This document shows, piece after piece, positions 7,779 through 14,346 of a stretch of 33,644 nucleotides of DNA (the first letter of the stretch is position 1; each line of letters opens with the position of its first letter). Source of the stretch: Anaerolineae bacterium (GTDB lineage: Bacteria; Chloroflexota; Anaerolineae; Aggregatilineales; UBA2796); contig JAHBVJ010000053.1 of assembly GCA_019637615.1 (NCBI GenBank), positions 1 to 33,644 on the forward strand, given 5' to 3'. A program made the position numbers and the translations under genes. The notes beneath the pieces were generated by a model. It was given only the letters and a program-made list of their open reading frames with translations, was not told the origin of the DNA and did no database searches.

Positions 7779-9466
7779 TCTGCCCAAGCATAATATACGC
7801 CTCTCCCGCTACCTTGCATTCTCAACTGAGGATATTTTCCTGTAAGCTGCTTCAGAAGGTATCTCGCTTGTACGGCGGTTAGCTGACACAGCTCAATCAC
7901 CTCTGAGCGAGTAATCCGACCAGTACTACGTACATAATCAATGACGATTTGTTCACGTTGAGATGCGGTTAGTCCTTTTGCTCTCGTATATCCCGTTTCT
8001 TGTCCAAAACGTTCATAGATACGTTTCGACAAGTGGTAAATTCGCGCACGTTTTTCACCGCGTGCTTCGATTAATCCAGCTTCATGAAGTTGTTCTAAGA
8101 TGGCACGCCCACGTGCTGTACCTTTCTGAATGAGCTGCCCAGCTAATTCAGAATCTATGCGTCGTTCTTTGAATACAGTATTCAATACAATTAGCTCATC
8201 GACTGTAAATAGCCGTTGATTTTCTTTCTCTTGCTCATGAACAAATGCCGCAAATTGAAGTGAAGCCTCACCACCGTCAAGGATGACACGTACTCCGTCA
8301 GAATCGCTACGACTATAATCGGGAATGGGGCGTCCATACCGAAGTTGTCCCACATAGATCTTATCGATGCCTCGCCCCGTCTGCTCCACTAAGCCTATTC
8401 GCTTGAATGCTTCCGCAAGTCGTGGATTGCGTGGCTTCGGTTCATGGATCAACAAGTTCGCTAGTGTAATACCTTCCAAAAATCCACCCGGATTAGTGAT
8501 CAAGAGATGGTCGAAATGCCATTGGATATAGATCGCACCAAGCCGTGAATAATCGCGATGCAAAAAAGCATTATTAACAGCTTCGCGGAAACCCTCGGCA
8601 GAATAATTGGGTACTGGTACACGGAACATACCAAGAGCCAGTTCGCGCTCTTCATTTCGGGCTAAAAATCGCGTTTCAATTTCTTGAAGGCTCTTTAACA
8701 AAGAGCCTGTGAAGGCTTCATTGACCTTTACGTTTTCTTGTGCATCCAATACTTGAAAGTGAATAACATGCGTGGGCAATTTATCTTGAATTACAGCATC
8801 TTTCGCTAAAAGCAAAAGTCCTGCAATGTTAGGAACTAGCTGGGTATTTCGTGTTTCGACTAGCCGCAATGCCTTAGCCAAGTCTTCATTGCTGAGTTCA
8901 AGAATACTAGCATCTCCTCGCAAGCGAGCGACGGTTTGCCGGAGACGTTCAAATTCCAGCGGGTCGAAACTATCAAAAGTCAAATCATCGAGGGGTTGTG
9001 CAGAAAAATCGAGTAACCCTAGATCAACTTTTCGCGAACGTTGATCACGGGGATAAAAAGGGATAGTTTGAGGCTTACCATCAGAACCAATTGCCCGCCG
9101 AAGTGCCCGTCCCTTTGTAGTGGCACATGGTTCAGGATATTCATCTACTTCGATAATGAGGATGGACTGCTGGTCGATCTCAGTAACGCTAACACGTGTA
9201 TTGATATTGGGTACGGTATTCGTATAAATCGCAGCTTGCACCTTGCGGGTATCTGTTTGTTTACCAAATCGCGCCCTTGCCCCTGTGAGATTTCGATTAT
9301 CTTCAACACCAATCAGTAGAATGCCACCATTCGGTGTATTGGCAAACGCGACAACCTCTTCATAGATTTCGGTATCAGAAAATAGGCGATTTCTGTCGGA
9401 TTTGAACTCAACTCCGAGTTGTTCGCCTTTCTCAATAAGTTGCTTTAGTGTGTCTACTGTGATCAT
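7766..9466 (-). CDS. AlbA_2/Schlafen-like domain protein with RecG-like C-terminal region
   Basis: This 566-residue protein begins with an AlbA_2 (Schlafen-like, formerly AAA_4) domain. E15 and E20 sit in the GEQLGVEFK motif and D56 follows GGILLIGVED, a spacing close to the E-x4-E...D triad of Schlafen nucleases. The middle region has FREAVNNAFLHRDYS, ITNPGGFLEG and RNPRLAEAFKRIGLVEQTGRGIDKI, typical of the ATPase-like module in RecG-annotated transcriptional regulators. Winged-helix segments lie near 430-480 and at the end. Homologues are called putative DNA-binding regulators or helicases, and some take part in defence; no specific role can be assigned. The start at ATG 9466 has AAGG five bases upstream, and a GTG at 9472 is an alternative. 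The gene is clearly more AT-rich than its neighbours, suggesting acquisition. It is divergent from the DUF402 gene. Confidence 0.85.
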   Translation of the reverse strand: MITVDTLKQLIEKGEQLGVEFKSDRNRLFSDTEIYEEVVAFANTPNGGILLIGVEDNRNLTGARARFGKQTDTRKVQAAIYTNTVPNINTRVSVTEIDQQSILIIEVDEYPEPCATTKGRALRRAIGSDGKPQTIPFYPRDQRSRKVDLGLLDFSAQPLDDLTFDSFDPLEFERLRQTVARLRGDASILELSNEDLAKALRLVETRNTQLVPNIAGLLLLAKDAVIQDKLPTHVIHFQVLDAQENVKVNEAFTGSLLKSLQEIETRFLARNEERELALGMFRVPVPNYSAEGFREAVNNAFLHRDYSRLGAIYIQWHFDHLLITNPGGFLEGITLANLLIHEPKPRNPRLAEAFKRIGLVEQTGRGIDKIYVGQLRYGRPIPDYSRSDSDGVRVILDGGEASLQFAAFVHEQEKENQRLFTVDELIVLNTVFKERRIDSELAGQLIQKGTARGRAILEQLHEAGLIEARGEKRARIYHLSKRIYERFGQETGYTRAKGLTASQREQIVIDYVRSTGRITRSEVIELCQLTAVQARYLLKQLTGKYPQLRMQGSGRGVYYAWAETDK

Positions 9467-9539
9467 AATCACCTTATCACATATGCACTTCGATTATATG
9501 TTGAAGGTTAGGGTTCTAACAAGCGTTAGTTAGGTCAAC

Positions 9540-10040
9540 ATGATTACGATCCGAAAGCTCGATCAGGATAGCAAGCCGGTTTTCAGTTACACAGGCGATC
9601 TCGTGGCGCGGGATGCGACCTCGATCACGATTCAGGCGCGGTTCGGGCGTTCCGATGTCGATCAGGGCTACGTCGTGTTCCGCACGGGCGACCGCATGGT
9701 GGAATGGTTCTATATGGATCGGTGGTACAACATCTTTGCGCTGTATGATGTTGACGACGACCAGTTAAAAGGCTGGTACTGCAACATCACGCGTCCGGCA
9801 GTGATCACGGACACGGAGGTCGGCTGGGCTGATCTGGCGCTGGACGTGTGGGTGACGCCAACGGGCGAGGTGCGCGTCGTTGATGAGGACGAGTTCGAGC
9901 AACTGCCACTGGACGCGGAGGTTCGGAGCGCGGCATGGCAAGCCGTAGCAGACATCTTCGAGCATGTTGAGCGGCGCGAATCGCCATTTGACACTCTCCC
10001 CGCGAAAGACTACCCTGCGAAACAGCGTCTAGACTCATGA
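9540..10040 (+). CDS. DUF402 family protein
   Basis: This 166-residue protein matches the DUF402 (FomD-like) fold. Characterised members hydrolyse nucleoside tri- or diphosphates or cytidylylated intermediates using divalent metals. The core is visible as WYNIFALYD (62-70), LKGWYCNITRP (76-86) and DLALDVWVTPTGEVRVVDEDEFE, whose acidic residues are the usual metal ligands. It lacks the extra domains seen in some RNase-linked DUF402 proteins. No signal peptide is present, so a cytosolic enzyme is expected. The ATG has an AGG eight bases upstream. It heads a rightward series that continues with sufS after 151 bases. A hairpin in that gap suggests it may be transcribed separately. The substrate is unknown. 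Confidence 0.75.
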   Translation: MITIRKLDQDSKPVFSYTGDLVARDATSITIQARFGRSDVDQGYVVFRTGDRMVEWFYMDRWYNIFALYDVDDDQLKGWYCNITRPAVITDTEVGWADLALDVWVTPTGEVRVVDEDEFEQLPLDAEVRSAAWQAVADIFEHVERRESPFDTLPAKDYPAKQRLDS

Positions 10041-10045
10041 TATTT

Positions 10046-10078
10046 GGTACAATGACTATTCGATAAGGTTGTTGTACC
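10046..10078 (+). terminator. Hairpin between the DUF402 gene and sufS
   Basis: GGTACAA (10046-10052) and TTGTACC (10072-10078) pair perfectly around a 19-base loop, starting six bases after the DUF402 stop. It could terminate that gene or be an operator dyad for the suf block. Confidence 0.35.
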
Positions 10079-10102
10079 CTAGTAGCGATAGTTAGAACCT
10101 CA

Positions 10103-10119
10103 CGCGATTTTTCATCGCG
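10103..10119 (+). promoter_or_regulatory. Small hairpin in the sufS leader
   Basis: CGCGAT and ATCGCG flank a TTTTC loop, about 73 bases before the sufS start. It is either part of a structured leader or a short regulator site. I do not recognise a known iron or Fe-S regulator box. Confidence 0.25.
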
Positions 10120-10191
10120 ATAAGGATGAGATCGGATTGACTGAGCGCCACGTTCAGTTACACCGCAGTGTTTGTGATATGGAGGCGGCAC

Positions 10192-11436
10192 ATGGTAGCC
10201 CCAAGTTTGACGGCAGCAATGGAAGCAACGCGGGCAGATTTCCCGATTCTGGCTCAGGATGTGAGACCGGGCGTCCCGCTGATTTATTTGGATAATGGGG
10301 CGACCACGCAGAAGCCGCTGTCCGTCATCCAAGCGATGGACGAGTACTACCGCACGAGCAATGCCAATGTGCATCGCGGCGTTCATGCCTTTAGCGAACG
10401 GGCGACGGCACTGTACGAAGGCGCACGGCATACCACGCAAGCCTTCATCGGCGCGGCGCACTCGCAGGAGATCGTGTTCACGCGGAACACCACCGAATCG
10501 ATCAATCTGGTGGCGCAGGCGTGGGGCGGTTGGGCGCTCAAGGCAGACGATGAGGTCGTGCTGACCGAGATGGAACATCACGCCAATATCGTGCCGTGGC
10601 AGATCATCGCAGAACGGGTCGGCGCGAAGGTGCGGTATATCCCGATTTTTGATGACGGCACCCTCGATATGGCGGCGTATCGCAAGCTGCTGGAGTCGGG
10701 GCGCGTGAAGATGGTCGCGGTGACGTATGTGTCCAATGTGCTCGGCACCATCAACCCCGTGCAGGAGATTGTGCGGTTGGCGCATCAGGCGAACGCGCTG
10801 GCACTGATCGATGCTGCGCAAGCCGCCCCACACATGCCGCTGAACGTCCAGCAAATCGACGCCGAATTCGTGGCATTTTCGGGGCACAAGATGCTCGGCC
10901 CGACGGGCGTTGGCGTGCTGTACGGCAAGCGTGATCTGCTGGACGCGATGCCCCCATTCATGGGCGGCGGCAGCATGATCCGCGCGGTGACGCTGGCAAA
11001 GACGACTTACGCCGATTCGCCCCAGAAATTCGAGGCTGGTACGCCTGCCATCGCGGAAGCGGTGGGACTGGGCGCGGCAATCGACTATCTGAACAAGATC
11101 GGCTTGGATGCGATCCACGCTCATGAGGCGGCGCTGACGAGCTACACGATGGACGGGCTTGCCAAGATTGCGGGCTTGCGCATCATCGGGCCGGACGCGA
11201 AGGCACGCGGCGGAATGGTCAGCTTCGCGCTGGACGGCGTCCACCCGCACGATCTGGCGGCAGGGCTGGACAGCGCGGGGATCGCGGTGCGGGCGGGACA
11301 TCACTGCGCGATGCCGCTGCACGATCGATTCAAACTGACCGCAACCACCCGCGCCAGCTTCTACTGCTATAACACGCTGGCGGAAGCCGACAAGCTGATT
11401 GAGACGGTTGAGCAAGTACGACGATTCTTCGCATGA
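10192..11436 (+). CDS. sufS: Cysteine desulfurase SufS
   Basis: This 414-residue class V aminotransferase-fold enzyme uses pyridoxal phosphate to release sulfur from cysteine as a persulfide for Fe-S cluster assembly. Visible are the N-terminal YLDNGATTQKP motif, the cofactor-stacking histidine in TEMEHHANIVPW (129-130), DAAQAAPHMP, the Schiff-base lysine K233 in SGHKMLGPTG and the catalytic C372 in RAGHHCAMPLHDRF. The short catalytic loop and this RxGHHC context mark the SufS (group II) type. The start is the ATG at 10192, with GGAGG six bases upstream; an in-frame ATG at 10168 lacks a site. It is followed eight bases later by a Uma2-fold gene and then sufU, its expected sulfur acceptor. Confidence 0.95.
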   Translation: MVAPSLTAAMEATRADFPILAQDVRPGVPLIYLDNGATTQKPLSVIQAMDEYYRTSNANVHRGVHAFSERATALYEGARHTTQAFIGAAHSQEIVFTRNTTESINLVAQAWGGWALKADDEVVLTEMEHHANIVPWQIIAERVGAKVRYIPIFDDGTLDMAAYRKLLESGRVKMVAVTYVSNVLGTINPVQEIVRLAHQANALALIDAAQAAPHMPLNVQQIDAEFVAFSGHKMLGPTGVGVLYGKRDLLDAMPPFMGGGSMIRAVTLAKTTYADSPQKFEAGTPAIAEAVGLGAAIDYLNKIGLDAIHAHEAALTSYTMDGLAKIAGLRIIGPDAKARGGMVSFALDGVHPHDLAAGLDSAGIAVRAGHHCAMPLHDRFKLTATTRASFYCYNTLAEADKLIETVEQVRRFFA

Positions 11437-11444
11437 GGTGAAGC

Positions 11445-12011
11445 ATGAGTGTGCAGCCCCAACAGCCACAAGTGCCCGTATCATGGCAGGAGTTCGAGCA
11501 GTTCTTCCTGCGTCCGGAAAACGCCAGCCGTTCATATGAGTACATTGACCGTGAGATCGTCGAAGTCACGCTCGATAGTCTGGCGTCGGTGGTGGGCGCG
11601 AATATCGTCGCTTACGTCGGGATGTTCGTGATGCAGCAGAAGTTGGGGTATCTGACCGGCGCGAATGGCGGCTACCGACTGGGCAGCAACGCGGTGATCC
11701 CTAGCTGCGCGTTCGTACCGAAAGAACGCCGCCCGACCGTGACCGACGAGTATTATTCTGCCGTTGTCCCCGCCTTCGTGGTAGAGGTCAAGGCGCGCGG
11801 TGAGACGTACTTGAGTTTGCTCACCAAAGTCGTGATCTACCTGAAGCACGGAGTGAATATCGTCTGGCTGGTGCAGCCAGAAAAACGCCGCGTGGAGGTC
11901 TTCACCAGCACTGGACTCGCGGTCGCCGGATTCGAGGACGCGCTCGATGGTGGCGCGGTCTTGCCCGGTTTCACGATCAAGGTGAAAGACCTGTTCGCGG
12001 GCATCGAATAA
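11445..12011 (+). CDS. Uma2 (DUF820) family nuclease-fold protein
   Basis: This 188-residue protein has the Uma2/DUF820 restriction-endonuclease-like fold. YEYIDREIVEV (31-41) matches the opening strand, VVPAFVVEVKA (107-117) the E-x-K core (E114, K116) and KVVIYLKHGVNIVWLVQPEKRRVEVF the closing helix and strand, located at 128-153. The family usually has RRPDVAFV before the core; here IPSCAFV puts Ser87 where the metal-binding Asp is expected, so nuclease activity may be lost. Uma2 genes are highly duplicated in cyanobacteria and Chloroflexota and their role is unclear. This one lies between sufS and sufU with gaps of 8 and 12 bases and its own AGG-type sites, so it is co-transcribed with them. 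Any functional tie to sulfur transfer is inference from position only. Confidence 0.75.
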   Translation: MSVQPQQPQVPVSWQEFEQFFLRPENASRSYEYIDREIVEVTLDSLASVVGANIVAYVGMFVMQQKLGYLTGANGGYRLGSNAVIPSCAFVPKERRPTVTDEYYSAVVPAFVVEVKARGETYLSLLTKVVIYLKHGVNIVWLVQPEKRRVEVFTSTGLAVAGFEDALDGGAVLPGFTIKVKDLFAGIE

Positions 12012-12023
12012 GTGAGGTAAGCA

Positions 12024-12410
12024 ATGGATTTTTACGCTGAAAACATCCTTGATCATTTCAAGAACCGCCGTAACTGGCGCGTGCTTGATCCGGCTGATGT
12101 TGATCATGAGGAAAACAACCCCCTGTGCGGTGACCATTTGCGGCTGACGCTGCGGGTCAAGGATGACGTGATTACGGACGTTGGCTGGGCGGGCGACGGC
12201 TGCGCGATTTGCATGGCGTCGGCGTCGATGCTCGGTGAAGAACTGGTCGGCAAAACGCTGGAAGAGGCCAAGCACATCACTAAAGAACACGTGATGGAGA
12301 ATATCGGCGTGCCGCTGGGCGCAGTGCGGGTTAAATGCGCGCTACTGTCCTTGAAGGTGCTCAAGGTGGGCGCGTACGGGTTGGCTGGTTGGCGCGACGA
12401 GGAAAAGTAA
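12024..12410 (+). CDS. sufU: SufU/IscU-type Fe-S assembly scaffold or sulfur acceptor
   Basis: This 128-residue NifU-N/SufU family protein has cysteines C35 (NPLCGD), C60 and C63 (GCAICMASASM) and C105 (VKCALLSLKVL). In Gram-positive bacteria SufU binds zinc, takes sulfur from SufS and passes it to the SufBCD scaffold. The C-terminal VKCALL context, with no histidine before the last cysteine, resembles SufU. The spacing between the second and third ligand cysteines (45) is as short as in IscU, so the typical SufU insertion seems absent. The gene follows sufS and the Uma2 gene closely, supporting a shared operon. No sufB, sufC or sufD is in the window. An AGGTAAGC site precedes the ATG. Confidence 0.9.
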   Translation: MDFYAENILDHFKNRRNWRVLDPADVDHEENNPLCGDHLRLTLRVKDDVITDVGWAGDGCAICMASASMLGEELVGKTLEEAKHITKEHVMENIGVPLGAVRVKCALLSLKVLKVGAYGLAGWRDEEK

Positions 12411-12439
12411 AGCACGGCATAGATCGGTAAACACCACTC

Positions 12440-13723
12440 ATGGCAGTTGAACGCGTTACGATCCTCGATTCCAAGCGTATCATCCTCGGCGTGACGGGCA
12501 GCATCGCCAGTTATAAGAGCGCCGACCTCGCCAGCAAATTGGTGCAAGCGGGCGCGACCGTGGATGTGATTTTGACGGAGGCGGCGCAGCAATTCATCAC
12601 GCCGCTGACGTTCCAAGCAGTAACGGGGCAACCCGTATACACCAGCATGTGGCATACGGACACGAGCGGCGGGTTGCCCACGCACATCGCACATGTGGGG
12701 CTGGCGGAGGGCGCGGATTTGTTCGTGATCGCCCCCGCGACGGCACATCACATCGCCAAGCTCGCGAATGGCTTCGCTGATGACCTGATCTGCCTGACGG
12801 CATTGAGCTGCCGCTGCACGATCATCGTCGCGCCCGCGATGGATGGCAGTATGTACGAGCATCCCGCGACGGTCGAGAACCTGAAGAAGCTGCAAGAACG
12901 CGGCGTGATCGTGATCGAGCCGGAAGAAGGGCGCTTCGCCAGCGGGTTGATAGGGCGGGGGCGTTTGCCCGAAACGCCAACACTGATGGGGCAAATCCGG
13001 CACGCGCTCGGACGCGAATGGGGAGGCTTGATCGATAGGCATGTGGTGGTGACGGCGGGCGGCACGCGGGAAGCTATCGATCCCGTGCGGTACGTGACCA
13101 ACCACTCGTCCGGTAAGCAGGGCTACGCGGTGGCGCAAGCGGCGCTGGATGCGGGCGCGAACGTGACGTTGATCAGCACGCCGACTGGCCTGCCGACGCC
13201 CGTCAACGCGAGTCTGATCCTCGTGGAAAGCGCTGAGGAGATGCAGCAAGCCGTACTCGATCTGCTGCCTACAGCGGACGCGCTGATCATGGCGGCGGCG
13301 GTGGCGGATTTCCGTCCGGCTGAGGTGGCGGCGCAGAAGATCAAGAAGACCGAGGATGAACTCGTCTTGCGGATGACGCGTACCGAGGACATCCTGCTGA
13401 CGGTGGGACAGCAGCGCAAGCAAACCGGACGGCCTTCGGTGCTGGTCGGGTTCGCGGCGGAAACGCAAGACCTGATCAAGAATGCCAAGTCCAAGCTCAA
13501 GCGGAAGAACGCCGATTACATCATCGCCAACGACGTAACGGCTCCCGGCGCGGGATTCCAGTCCGAGACAAATGTGGTCACGATCCTCGGTTCGGATGGC
13601 AGTTCGATCTCCCTGCCACAGCAGACCAAAGCCGCCGTGGCTGAAGCAATCATCCAGCGGGTGGCGGCACGTTTGCAGACGGTTCCACATCATACGACTA
13701 TCCCCGATGAGGTCGATGAGTAG
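12440..13723 (+). CDS. coaBC: Bifunctional phosphopantothenoylcysteine synthetase/decarboxylase
   Basis: This 427-residue fusion catalyses two coenzyme A steps: CTP-dependent coupling of 4'-phosphopantothenate to cysteine, then FMN-dependent decarboxylation. The decarboxylase half (about 11-190) has GVTGSIASYKSADL, H85 in AHVGLAE and APATAHHIAKLANG. The usual PAMNxxM reads PAMDGSM (132-138). Where many enzymes have ACG with a catalytic cysteine, ASG is present (Ser168). The synthetase half starts near 200 with VVVTAGGTREAIDPVRYVTN (20 residues at about 202-221), then HSSGKQGYA, AAAVADFRP, IKK and ANDV. Length and domain order are normal. It follows sufU by 29 bases and probably ends the operon, with a long hairpin downstream. 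Confidence 0.95.
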   Translation: MAVERVTILDSKRIILGVTGSIASYKSADLASKLVQAGATVDVILTEAAQQFITPLTFQAVTGQPVYTSMWHTDTSGGLPTHIAHVGLAEGADLFVIAPATAHHIAKLANGFADDLICLTALSCRCTIIVAPAMDGSMYEHPATVENLKKLQERGVIVIEPEEGRFASGLIGRGRLPETPTLMGQIRHALGREWGGLIDRHVVVTAGGTREAIDPVRYVTNHSSGKQGYAVAQAALDAGANVTLISTPTGLPTPVNASLILVESAEEMQQAVLDLLPTADALIMAAAVADFRPAEVAAQKIKKTEDELVLRMTRTEDILLTVGQQRKQTGRPSVLVGFAAETQDLIKNAKSKLKRKNADYIIANDVTAPGAGFQSETNVVTILGSDGSSISLPQQTKAAVAEAIIQRVAARLQTVPHHTTIPDEVDE

Positions 13724-13762
13724 GGCAGCGGCTTTCCCCGTTGACCTGTAATGCTCCCTGAG

Positions 13763-13794
13763 ATGATCCCGTGTTACGCTCAACACGGGATCAT
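13763..13794 (+). terminator. Terminator-like hairpin after coaBC
   Basis: A perfect 13-base stem, ATGATCCCGTGTT (13763-13775) with AACACGGGATCAT (13782-13794), closes on a six-base loop ACGCTC about 40 bases after the coaBC stop. No T-run follows, but the stem is long and strong. Confidence 0.65.
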
Positions 13795-14006
13795 TGGCGA
13801 TCCGCTGTGTGGTCGGGCGGGAGCGCTGGTGGCAGAACGGGTTGTTGGCAAGGATGACGGATGCGCCAACGGAAGCTGGACGCGACACAACCGATTGATA
13901 AGAAGCGCTGATTAAATACAAGAGAATCAATTCCCCCACGACTGGTTTTCGTAGACAGCATAGACAAACTCGAACGAGCGGCGGAAAACGATGCGATTGG
14001 CCTGTT

Positions 14007-14118
14007 TTGCCTGATATAACAGGCAACTTCAACGAACATCTGACTCTGTGCTGAATGACCTTTTATGAACCCAAAATAACAGGCAATTATCAGGCAGTAA
14101 CAGGCGAAAAACAGGCAA
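14007..14118. promoter_or_regulatory. CAGGCAA motif cluster: one dyad and four phased direct copies
   Basis: A dyad, TTGCCTGATATAACAGGCAA, spans 14007-14026 with perfect 7-base arms. Four direct copies follow: AACAGGCAA (14078), a TCAGGCAG variant (14089), AACAGGCGA (14099) and AACAGGCAA (14110). Their starts are 11, 10 and 11 bases apart, that is, one helical turn. Such 7-plus-4 spacing is known for OmpR/PhoB-type regulators. The same core occurs before the GH172 gene. Confidence 0.5.
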
Positions 14119-14273
14119 ATTTCGGAGCGGCAAGTTCATGCCAAATTCGAAGTTTCGTGATCTGGATCAAGGCGAATCCAAACCATCCAGCGACGCAGTA
14201 GCATACCCTAACAGATGTGCAATAAGAACAAGTTTACAACATCCCCTGACGCATGTCAAGTTATAGCTCTCTA

Positions 14274-14288
14274 ACTTTTGTCAAAAGT
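14274..14288. promoter_or_regulatory. Perfect palindrome upstream of the GH20 gene
   Basis: ACTTTTGTCAAAAGT is a perfect 7-1-7 palindrome ending 58 bases before the GH20 start. Position and symmetry fit a repressor operator. No clear -35/-10 pair was recognised around it. Confidence 0.4.
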
Positions 14289-14346
14289 GTCATACTTGAG
14301 CCGAGAAATGATCTTAACAATTGAACTTATGTCAGGAGCAGTTTGA

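Larger units (their letters stand above)
13795..14346. other. Long intergenic region before the GH20 gene
   Basis: No supported gene lies in these 552 bases. Short frames exist on both strands, including an 82-codon leftward frame near 13791-14039, but none has a ribosome site or family-like sequence. The region holds the CAGGCAA motif cluster at 14007-14118 and a perfect palindrome at 14274-14288, described separately. I see no tRNA-like or riboswitch-like conserved core. The GH20 ribosome site (AGGAG) is eight bases before its ATG. Confidence 0.5.

Noticed and set aside
9805..11535. A 576-codon leftward open frame opposite sufS
   Set aside because: It lies antisense to the well-supported DUF402 and sufS genes, is rich in Arg, His and Gln as expected for a mirror frame of GC-rich coding DNA, and has no family motif.
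12104..14032. A 642-codon leftward open frame opposite sufU and coaBC
   Set aside because: It is the antisense shadow of coaBC extended into the gap; composition is unnatural and no ribosome site or motif is present.
13791..14039. An 82-codon leftward frame in the gap before the GH20 gene
   Set aside because: No ribosome site, no recognisable domain, and it covers the candidate regulatory dyad.
14007..14118. CAGGCAA repeats as a small CRISPR array
   Set aside because: Units are only 7-9 bases, spacing is 10-11 or 60 bases, and no cas gene is nearby.
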